From: Chloroflexota bacterium
GTDB taxonomy: Bacteria > Chloroflexota > UBA6077 > JADZDV01
DNA length: 5,589 nt
Assembly: GCA_020850915.1 (NCBI GenBank)
Contig: JADZDV010000198.1
Location: forward strand, 1 to 5,589
Direction of reading: 5' to 3'
In this document: positions 1 through 5,337 of the stretch, piece by piece
Layout of the letters: every line of letters begins with the position of its first letter
How positions within the stretch are numbered: the stretch's first letter is position 1
Position numbers and translations under genes: made by a program
The notes under the pieces: generated by a model
Seen by the model: only the letters and a program-made list of their open reading frames with translations
Database searches by the model: none
Told to the model about the DNA's origin: nothing

Positions 1-2
1 GG

Positions 3-1160
3 CCGGTCCAGCTCCAGATCCCCTGCGACGTCCAGGCCACCGAGGAGGACGTCACTATCCTTCCGCCACCCAGCTACACGCCGCCAGCCGGCGACGAGCT
101 ACTTGTGAGCCGCGCGGCGGACCTGCTTCGCGCCTCGAGCCGCGTGCTCATCTACGCTGGCGGCGGCGCGAACCGCTCCGTCGCCACCGAGGAGCTGATC
201 GCGCTGGCGGAGCTGTTCCAGGCGCCGATCGTCACGACGACGAACGGCAAGGGTGTCGTGCCGGAGGACCACCCGCTGGCGCTGGGCGACGCCTGGGCCA
301 AGGACGCGCCAGCCCACCGGTTGTTCGAGGAGGCCGACGCGGTGCTGGCCGTCGGGACGCGCTTCCAGGCCACCAACACGGCCCGCTGGTCCATGCCGAT
401 GCCGGAGCGGCTCGTTCACGTGGACATCGACTCCTCGGAGCTGGGCAGGAACTACCGGCCGGCCATCGGCATCCAGGGCGATGCGAAGACCGTACTCCGC
501 CAGCTCTACAAGCGGCTGGCCGGCAGCGTCCGGTCGAACGCCGAGCGCGGCCAGCAGATCGCCCTGGTCAAGGCGGCCCAGCGCCAGTACGCCCTGAACA
601 AGGCCCGCGCCCCAATGGAGGTGCTGGACACCGTGCGGAGCGAGCTGGCGCGGGACGGCATCGTCACCACGAACAGCCTGATCGGTTTCTGGGCCAACCG
701 CTTCCTGCCGATGTACGCGCCCAACACCTTCTTCGCCCCCGTCGGCTTCTCGACTCTCGGCCTGACCCTGCCGATGGCGATCGGTGCGAAGATCGGCAAC
801 CCGGACCGCCAGGTGATCGGCCTGACCGGCGACGGCTCCTTCCTGTTCAGCCTCCAGGAGTTGCACACCGCCGTCTGCGAGGGCGCGCCGGTGGTGATCC
901 TGGTCTGCACGGACGGCGCCTACGGTTCGATCAAGTTCCACCAGCGCCGCCGCTTCAGCGGCCGGTACGTAGCGGCCGACTTCCCCGCGCCGGACTTCGT
1001 AAAGTTCGCGGAGTCGTTCGGCGCCCGGGGCGTCCGCCTGCGCGGCACCTCGGATCTGGCCGAGGCGGTCCGGGACGGTCTGAACGCCGACAAGCCGACG
1101 ATCATCGAGCTGTGGGGCATCCCCCTGGCCGAAAGCTCCCCCTTCCGCCACATCGGCTGA
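3..1160 (+). CDS. Thiamine-diphosphate-dependent enzyme, acetolactate synthase-like large subunit (5' partial)
   Basis: The reading frame is open from the left edge (codon at nt 3) to TGA at 1158-1160. The first visible residues (PVQLQIPCDV) match the end of the N-terminal pyrimidine-binding domain, so the true start is upstream and GTG 105 is an internal codon. About 385 residues are visible; superfamily members are usually 550-600, so roughly 170-200 are missing, including the catalytic glutamate. A central domain follows (visible residues ~35-175: IYAGGG, NGKGVVPEDHP, HVDIDSSELG). The C-terminal diphosphate-binding domain (~205-370) has GDGS (276-279) and, 27 residues after its Asp, a TDGAYG segment at the Mg-ligand position. 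The run FVKFAESFGARG resembles catabolic AlsS-type enzymes. Such enzymes decarboxylate or ligate 2-keto acids in the cytoplasm; the exact substrate (pyruvate, benzoylformate, oxalyl-CoA or other) cannot be assigned without the N-terminus. No small regulatory subunit follows. Confidence 0.9.
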   Translation, partial: PVQLQIPCDVQATEEDVTILPPPSYTPPAGDELLVSRAADLLRASSRVLIYAGGGANRSVATEELIALAELFQAPIVTTTNGKGVVPEDHPLALGDAWAKDAPAHRLFEEADAVLAVGTRFQATNTARWSMPMPERLVHVDIDSSELGRNYRPAIGIQGDAKTVLRQLYKRLAGSVRSNAERGQQIALVKAAQRQYALNKARAPMEVLDTVRSELARDGIVTTNSLIGFWANRFLPMYAPNTFFAPVGFSTLGLTLPMAIGAKIGNPDRQVIGLTGDGSFLFSLQELHTAVCEGAPVVILVCTDGAYGSIKFHQRRRFSGRYVAADFPAPDFVKFAESFGARGVRLRGTSDLAEAVRDGLNADKPTIIELWGIPLAESSPFRHIG

Positions 1161-1181
1161 TGGTGCCGGAGCGCCAGCCCC

Positions 1182-1211
1182 GGGCCGGACGAAGGGCGCG
1201 TCGTCCGGCCC
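1182..1211 (+). promoter_or_regulatory. Perfect 11-bp GC-rich hairpin between the TPP enzyme and AlkD-like genes
   Basis: GGGCCGGACGA (1182-1192) is followed by an 8-nt loop (1193-1200) and its exact reverse complement TCGTCCGGCCC (1201-1211). It starts 21 nt after the TPP-enzyme stop and ends 7 nt before the GTG start of the next gene. No T-run follows, so it is not a classical intrinsic terminator. It could be a U-tract-less terminator, an mRNA 3'-end stabiliser, or a structure limiting ribosome access, since it occupies the place where a Shine-Dalgarno site would lie. The structure is seen directly; its role is inference. Confidence 0.6.
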
Positions 1212-1218
1212 AGCCGCG

Positions 1219-1941
1219 GTGACACTCCCAGCCGCCGAGCCGGCCGACGCGCGGGCCGCGGCGATCGTCGAGGAGCTACGGACGCTCGCCAACCCGGCCA
1301 ACGTGGCGGGCATGGCGCGCTACGGGATCCGGTCGAGAGTCATCTTCGGCGTGCCCGTGCAGACGTTGCGTGCGATGGCCAGGCGCCACAGTCGCGACCA
1401 TGCGTTGGCCGAGGCGCTCTGGGCGAGCGGCGTGATGGAGGCTCGCATCCTGGCGACACTGACCGACGTGCCGACACGGGTGACCCTCGAGCAGATGGAA
1501 CGCTGGGTGGCGGACCCGGACTCCTGGGCGATCTGCGACGCCTGCTGTGGCAACCTCTTCGACCGCACGCCGTTCGCCCATGACCGAGCGCTCGCCTGGA
1601 GCAGTCGCGAGGAGGAATACGTCCGCCGGGCCGGCTACGTCATGATGGCCGAGCTGACGGTCCACGACCATCAGGCGTCGGACGAGCGGTTTGCCGACTT
1701 CCTGCCGGTCATCGTGGCCGGAGCCACAGACGAGCGCAACTTTGTCAAGAAGGCCGTCAACTGGGCGCTGCGCCAGATCGGCAAGCGCAGCCTCGCCCTG
1801 AACGAGCGGGCCATCGAGACCGCCATCGAGATCCAGCGGCTCCCCTCTCGGAGCGCCCGCTGGATCGCCGCGGACGCTCTCCGCGAGCTGCGCAGCGAGG
1901 TCGTCCAGCAACGGCTGCGCTCCCGAGCGCTCGGCCGCTAG
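1219..1941 (+). CDS. AlkD-like DNA alkylation repair protein (HEAT-like repeat DNA glycosylase family)
   Basis: This 240-residue protein has the length and motif order of the DNA alkylation repair family (PF08713, COG4912), all-helical HEAT-like repeat glycosylases that remove N3- and N7-alkylpurines. Visible marks are ARYGI (33-37), FGVPVQTLRAMA (43-54), EARILA (74-79), SWAICDACC (102-110), RRAGYVMMAEL (136-146), and FVKKAVNWALRQIGKR (175-190). W103 and D107 have the same spacing as Bacillus cereus AlkD W109 and the catalytic D113; W182 fits the DNA-binding W187; R136 or R137 probably replaces R148. GTG 1219 is the only in-frame start ahead of the conserved region. No Shine-Dalgarno site precedes it, and a hairpin sits in its place, so expression may be weak or depend on translation from upstream. 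It ends at TAG 1939-1941, converging on the amidohydrolase with 19 bp between and no terminator visible. Family assignment is firm; substrate range is inferred from homology. Confidence 0.88.
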   Translation: MTLPAAEPADARAAAIVEELRTLANPANVAGMARYGIRSRVIFGVPVQTLRAMARRHSRDHALAEALWASGVMEARILATLTDVPTRVTLEQMERWVADPDSWAICDACCGNLFDRTPFAHDRALAWSSREEEYVRRAGYVMMAELTVHDHQASDERFADFLPVIVAGATDERNFVKKAVNWALRQIGKRSLALNERAIETAIEIQRLPSRSARWIAADALRELRSEVVQQRLRSRALGR

Positions 1942-1960
1942 ACCTCCAGGTAGCCGCCCG

Positions 1961-3415
1961 CTACAGGCTGGCATGCCCCCAGAACCGCTCCGGCATTCCC
2001 GTTAGCTTGCGCAGGCCAAGCTCCGGGAACGACATCAGGCGCTCCATCTCCACGTAGGTCTCTTCGAGCAGCGCCGCCTGGTCGATCCGCGTCGGCCGAC
2101 CGCTCTCGATGACCTGCTGGCCGTCCACGAAGACATGCTCGACATCAGCCCCGGTCGCGTAGTAGACGAGCTGGTGGACCGGCATCGTCAGCGGCGAGAG
2201 GTGTGGCTTGAAAGCGTCCACAACGACGAGGTCGGCCTTCTTACCGACCTCGACCGAGCCCAGCTCGCGGTCGAGGTGAAGCGCACGGTATCCGTCGATG
2301 GTGGCCATCTCGAGCACCTTGCCTGGCGGCAGTGTGTGGTCGGAGTGAGTGCGGTGGCGCTGGAGGCTGATCGCCATCTTCATGTCGAGGAACGGATCGC
2401 AGTTGCGGTCCATCTGCGGTGCGTCGCTGCCCAGTCCCACGATGACGCCAGCTTCGATCAGCTCCACGACCGGACAGGGCTCGCCATACTCGAAAAGCCG
2501 CCGCGCCCTCGGATGGTGACCAACCCGCGTGTCTGTCTCGGCCAGGATGTCGATCGAGCGCTGACTGATGCCGCTGACGTGCGAGAGGATGGTCCGCGGG
2601 CCGAGCAGGCCGAGGTTGTCGTCGTAGGCGTACTCGATGGCGTTGCCGTACGCGGCGCACCAGAAGCCGAGGTCGTACTTGTCCATCAGAGCACGGAGCG
2701 CGACAGCCTGGGGGCGAGAGTACTTCGCCTGCTCCGGGTCGTACATCGGATCCTGCGGGTTCGGGTTCATGAAGCGCGTGCCGCCGACCGAGAAGTCGAT
2801 GAGCGGGCTCGGGTTGACTCCGGCGTGGGCCAGCACCGCGTCGCAGCTCTCCATGACCTCTTCCAGGCTGACCTGGCGCTCGATCCGTTCTTCGTTCAGG
2901 AAGTCGACACAGGTCTTCGGCCAGGGAGGGCGGGGCGGTCCGACGATCAGGCGAGCTCGAATGCCAAGATCCTCGTAGGCGCGCTGTGTCTCCGCGGTGT
3001 AGCGCGGATGGTCGAGCCGCGGCGTGGCGACGCCCGCGCGGGAGAGCATCATCGTGCAGCCGAAGCGCAGACGCTCGAGGGCGTGGACCTGAGACTCCAC
3101 GTACCACCAGCGCGGGGAGGTGTAGCGGAAGGCAATGTCGTCCACCAGGTTCCGCCAGGCCGCGCCGTCGATCGCCTCGCCGATGCTACGGTGCATAGCG
3201 GCGCCGCTGTGAGCGTAGAGATCCACGAGGCCGGGGAGGACGATCCTTCGTCGGCCGTCGATCGTCTTCGTCGCCGCGTGTGCCGCCCGCACGTCGGCCG
3301 TCTGGCCGACAGCGACGATCCGGTTGCCCTCGATCGCCACCGCGCCGTCTTCAATCACCCGGCGGGCTGGATCCATGGTGATGACCGTCGCCCGCTCAAT
3401 GAGGATATCAGCCAT
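1961..3415 (-). CDS. Amidohydrolase superfamily protein (chlorohydrolase/cytosine deaminase-like) with an altered metal site
   Basis: The 484-residue protein is full length for the TrzN/AtzA/MtaD-like branch of the amidohydrolases. It has an N-terminal beta-sandwich strand set (MADILIERATVITMDP, AIEGNRIVAVG), the LPGLVD entry to the TIM barrel (60-65), then the barrel, then a C-terminal sandwich piece (GSVEVGKKADLVVVDA, 386-401; VEHVFVDGQQV). Such enzymes hydrolyse C-N or C-Cl bonds on rings or amides using one Zn or Fe. Of the usual five ligand positions, H69, H279 (LSHVSG) and D331 (GSDAP) are present, but the first His of HxH is Y67 and the barrel strand-5 His is A254, with G257 where Glu is normal. 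The ATG at 3415-3413 has a perfect AAGGAG 8 nt upstream. It is transcribed divergently from a solute-binding protein gene, suggesting action on an imported compound. It could be a non-hydrolase relative; the substrate is not recognisable. Confidence 0.88.
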   Translation of the reverse strand: MADILIERATVITMDPARRVIEDGAVAIEGNRIVAVGQTADVRAAHAATKTIDGRRRIVLPGLVDLYAHSGAAMHRSIGEAIDGAAWRNLVDDIAFRYTSPRWWYVESQVHALERLRFGCTMMLSRAGVATPRLDHPRYTAETQRAYEDLGIRARLIVGPPRPPWPKTCVDFLNEERIERQVSLEEVMESCDAVLAHAGVNPSPLIDFSVGGTRFMNPNPQDPMYDPEQAKYSRPQAVALRALMDKYDLGFWCAAYGNAIEYAYDDNLGLLGPRTILSHVSGISQRSIDILAETDTRVGHHPRARRLFEYGEPCPVVELIEAGVIVGLGSDAPQMDRNCDPFLDMKMAISLQRHRTHSDHTLPPGKVLEMATIDGYRALHLDRELGSVEVGKKADLVVVDAFKPHLSPLTMPVHQLVYYATGADVEHVFVDGQQVIESGRPTRIDQAALLEETYVEMERLMSFPELGLRKLTGMPERFWGHASL

Positions 3416-3423
3416 AGCCTACG

Positions 3424-3429
3424 CTCCTT
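3424..3429 (-). promoter_or_regulatory. Ribosome binding site of the amidohydrolase
   Basis: On the minus strand AAGGAG lies 8 nt before the ATG at 3415. It is a full match to the anti-Shine-Dalgarno core and fixes the start codon. Confidence 0.8.
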
Positions 3430-3501
3430 CCGCTCGCAGCCCTTCGCCGCGCGGCACGCCGCCACGAACGGGGTTGCCCGACCTGGCCCCCTGGCGCGAA
3501 C

Positions 3502-3530
3502 AGCATACGCGCTTGCTTCGGTCGAAGCAA
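3502..3530 (-). promoter_or_regulatory. Candidate sigma70-type promoter for the amidohydrolase
   Basis: Read on the minus strand, TTGCTT (3530-3525) and TATGCT (3507-3502) are separated by 17 bp. The -10 box matches TATAAT at four of six positions, including the key first two and last bases; the -35 box matches TTG only. Transcription would begin near 3495, giving a leader of about 80 nt. An 18-bp palindrome covers the -35 box and most of the spacer. Confidence 0.45.
3513..3530. promoter_or_regulatory. 18-bp palindrome, candidate operator in the divergent promoter region
   Basis: TTGCTTCG (3513-3520), a GT centre, then CGAAGCAA (3523-3530) form a perfect 8+2+8 inverted repeat in the gap between the divergent amidohydrolase and solute-binding protein genes. 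It overlaps the -35 and spacer of the minus promoter and ends 5 bp before the plus-strand TTGACA. Size and symmetry suit a dimeric helix-turn-helix repressor (TetR, GntR or LacI type), but no regulator gene is in the window. Being short-looped and in a spacer, it is more likely a DNA site than an RNA hairpin; this is inference. Confidence 0.5.
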
Positions 3531-3535
3531 TCCAC

Positions 3536-3565
3536 TTGACAGCCCGAGCGGTCCGCCCGTAGCCT
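3536..3565 (+). promoter_or_regulatory. Candidate sigma70-type promoter for the solute-binding protein
   Basis: A perfect TTGACA (3536-3541) is followed after 18 bp by TAGCCT (3560-3565), which keeps the first, second and last bases of TATAAT, as is common in high-G+C bacteria. Transcription would start near 3572, leaving a leader of about 35 nt before ATG 3606. Confidence 0.55.
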
Positions 3566-3592
3566 GGGCGCTGCAACAGTCAGCTTGGCGAT

Positions 3593-3598
3593 GGAGGG
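3593..3598 (+). promoter_or_regulatory. Ribosome binding site deciding the solute-binding protein start
   Basis: GGAGGG lies 7 nt before ATG 3606. This favours 3606 over the in-frame TTG 3585 and ATG 3591, which have no Shine-Dalgarno site and would place this motif inside the coding region. Confidence 0.75.
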
Positions 3599-3605
3599 TG
3601 CATCC

Positions 3606-4175
3606 ATGTCACGGCGACAATCGTCCCGCTGGTCCAGCCTGAGCGCGGCAGCGCTCGCGCTGGCGATTCTCTTCTGGCCAGTCCTGCCCAGCGCGTGGGC
3701 CGCCGACCCGCAGCCGAGGCGTGGCGGGACGCTGATCGTCGGCCTTACCGACGCCCCCGTCGATATCAATCCCGGCATCCGGGCCAGCGTCCCGACGCTC
3801 GTCGTGGGAAGCCAGGTCTACGGCACGCTCCTACGCCAGGACCCCAACGGGGATCTTGTGCCGGACCTCGCCGAGCGCTGGGAGGTCAGCAAGGACGGCT
3901 TGACCTACACCTTCTACCTGCGCAAGAACGTCAAGTGGCACGACGGCGAGCCGTTCACCTCGGCTGACGTGAAGTTCAGCTTCCTCGAGGTGAGCCGCAA
4001 GTTCAACAGCGTGGCGCAAACCGCGCTCGGTATGGTCGACTCTATCGACACGCCCGACCCCAACACGGTCGTGATCCATCTCAAGTACACCTACGCGCCC
4101 TTTCCCCTGGTCGCTCATGGTGACAGCCCACACGCTGATCCTGCCAAGACACCTCTACGAAGGCACCGATCCTAA
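3606..4175 (+). CDS. N-terminal fragment of the frameshifted substrate-binding protein
   Basis: This frame gives 189 residues. A Sec-type signal peptide is visible: basic start (MSRRQSSRW), hydrophobic core ~12-28, and an A-W-A site with probable cleavage after residue 32. The SRR pair is only a weak Tat resemblance because the following F-L is absent. There is no lipobox cysteine. The mature part opens with RRGGTLIVGLTDAP, then QVYGTLLRQDPNG (70-82) and the family 5 signature: DLAERWEVSKDG (87-98), YLRKNVKWHDGEPFTSADV (104-122), and NTVVIHLKYTYAPF (153-166). After about residue 168 the sequence stops resembling the family (HGDSPHADPAKTP) and ends at TAA 4173-4175, which marks the out-of-frame tail. 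On its own it would be a secreted, incomplete lobe and probably non-functional. Confidence 0.8.
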   Translation: MSRRQSSRWSSLSAAALALAILFWPVLPSAWAADPQPRRGGTLIVGLTDAPVDINPGIRASVPTLVVGSQVYGTLLRQDPNGDLVPDLAERWEVSKDGLTYTFYLRKNVKWHDGEPFTSADVKFSFLEVSRKFNSVAQTALGMVDSIDTPDPNTVVIHLKYTYAPFPLVAHGDSPHADPAKTPLRRHRS

Positions 4176-5337
4176 GCAGAACGACTTCAACTTCAAGCCC
4201 GTCGGCACCGGGCCGTTTAAATTCGTCGAGTGGGTCAAGGGCGACCACATCTCCTTCGAGCGGAACCCCAGCTACTACAAGCCGGACCTGCCATACCTGG
4301 ACCGGCTGGTCTTCAAGATCATCCCGGACGATGCTTCGCGGGTAGCCGCCCTCCGGAAGGGTGAGATCGATTATCTCGTCTACGCGGGCTTCCCACCCTC
4401 TGCCTACAAGGACCTGAGCCAGGCGGACGGCGTCTCCGTGGTGGTGGACCGCAACAGGCCGTCTTTCGGCATGGTCAAGATGTTCATGAACGTCCGCCAG
4501 CCGACGCTCCAGAGTCCGGACGTCCGGCACGCGATCGCCTATGCCATCGATCGGCAGGCGATCGTGGACCGGGCACTGGAGGGGCTCGCCGATCCTGGCT
4601 CCGGGCCCATCTCCTCGCAGATGAAGACGTTCTACAACCCGGACCTGCCGAAGTACCCGCCGAACGCGGCCACGGCCAATCAGCTCCTGGACCAGGCCGG
4701 TTTTCCGAAGAAGCCGGACGGAAGCCGCTTCGATCTCCGATTGAGCTACCAACGCGCCGGCGAGAGCGGCGCGATGAACGGCGCGGCTGAGATCATGCGC
4801 GAACAGTTGCGACCTGTTGGTATCAATCTGGTCCTCCAGCCGCTCGACCTGGCGGCCTGGACGGAGAGCGCCTACATCAAGTGGGATTTCGACCTGACGC
4901 TCGGCTCGTTCCAGACCGGGCCCGATCCCGCCTATATCGCCACGAACTACCTGAGCGCCAACATCGAGCGGCGCCAGGGCGGCAACCTGATGGGCTACAG
5001 CAACCCGACCGTGGACCAGCTCTTCAAGCTCGGCGAGCGAGAGATCGACAACTCCAAGCGGGTTGGGATCTATAAGGAGCTCCAGACAGTGATGGTGCAG
5101 GACCTGCCGGATATCGGCCTGTGGGAGAAGGTGGCGGTCTACGGCTTCCGAAAGACCGTCCACGGCCTGCCTGGCGGGGTCAATCACCAGGAGCCGTACG
5201 AGGCCATCTGGCAGGAGGCGGCGGGAGGCCAGCAGCCGTCCGTGCCGACGACCTATCTCGCAGTGGGAGTGCTCGCCTTCCTGGCGATCGGCGCCCTCGC
5301 CGTGGGACGGGCCCGGGCCAGGCGCCGCCGGACATAG
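4117..5337 (+). CDS. C-terminal part of the frameshifted substrate-binding protein, with C-terminal membrane anchor
   Basis: The frame that continues the protein is open upstream of 4117; its first ATG is 4117, without a Shine-Dalgarno site and without a signal peptide, so independent translation is unlikely. Family 5 features are continuous: ILPRHLYEGTD (8-18), PVGTGPFKFVEW (28-39), DHISFERNPSYYKPDLPYLD (43-62), DVRHAIAYAIDRQAIV (~135-150), NAATANQLLDQAGFPKKPDG, and LGEREIDNSKRVGIYKELQ. The last 30 residues form a hydrophobic segment (TYLAVGVLAFLAIGALA) followed by RARARRRRT, a tail anchor with positive inside, that would hold the protein on the outer face of the cytoplasmic membrane. That replaces the usual N-terminal lipid anchor. 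It ends at TAG 5335-5337. Confidence 0.8.
   Translation: MVTAHTLILPRHLYEGTDPKQNDFNFKPVGTGPFKFVEWVKGDHISFERNPSYYKPDLPYLDRLVFKIIPDDASRVAALRKGEIDYLVYAGFPPSAYKDLSQADGVSVVVDRNRPSFGMVKMFMNVRQPTLQSPDVRHAIAYAIDRQAIVDRALEGLADPGSGPISSQMKTFYNPDLPKYPPNAATANQLLDQAGFPKKPDGSRFDLRLSYQRAGESGAMNGAAEIMREQLRPVGINLVLQPLDLAAWTESAYIKWDFDLTLGSFQTGPDPAYIATNYLSANIERRQGGNLMGYSNPTVDQLFKLGEREIDNSKRVGIYKELQTVMVQDLPDIGLWEKVAVYGFRKTVHGLPGGVNHQEPYEAIWQEAAGGQQPSVPTTYLAVGVLAFLAIGALAVGRARARRRRT

Larger units (their letters stand above)
3606..5337 (+). pseudogene. Frameshifted family 5 ABC-transporter substrate-binding protein (whole locus)
   Basis: Two overlapping reading frames together make one protein of the SBP_bac_5 family (PF00496; DppA/OppA/NikA-like), which captures peptides, nickel chelates or other small solutes outside the membrane and hands them to an ABC permease. 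The first frame carries family sequence to about YTYAPF (ends 4103); the next frame carries it from HTLILPRHLYEG (from 4129). A single extra base in the window between about 4104 and 4130 explains the break. Removing one base restores an open frame of 576 residues, near the usual 500-600. A T3C4 run at 4101-4107 is a likely place for a real indel or an assembly error, so the gene may be intact in the organism. No permease or ATPase gene is in the window. The substrate is unknown. Confidence 0.82.

Noticed and set aside
105..107. GTG as the start of the TPP enzyme
   Set aside because: The same frame is open to the left edge and encodes typical superfamily sequence (PVQLQIP) before it, so the gene is truncated by the window and GTG 105 is internal.
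99..1313. Long minus-strand open frame of 404 codons opposite the TPP enzyme
   Set aside because: It mirrors a gene with clear TPP-enzyme motifs, has no family motif of its own and a composition dominated by Arg, Ala, Gly and Val, as expected for an antisense frame in high-G+C DNA.
1942..1960. Bidirectional terminator between the convergent genes
   Set aside because: The 19-bp gap has only a 4-bp stem around it and no T-run on either side.
3446..3455. GCCGCGCGGC palindrome in the amidohydrolase leader
   Set aside because: Short all-G+C palindrome, expected by chance in this composition and not placed at a promoter.
2135..3562. Long plus-strand open frame of 475 codons opposite the amidohydrolase
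   Set aside because: The minus-strand gene has full amidohydrolase architecture and a perfect Shine-Dalgarno site; the plus frame has neither motif nor ribosome binding site.
3585..3605. TTG 3585 or ATG 3591 as the solute-binding protein start
   Set aside because: GGAGGG with 7-nt spacing points to ATG 3606, which also gives a normal signal peptide.
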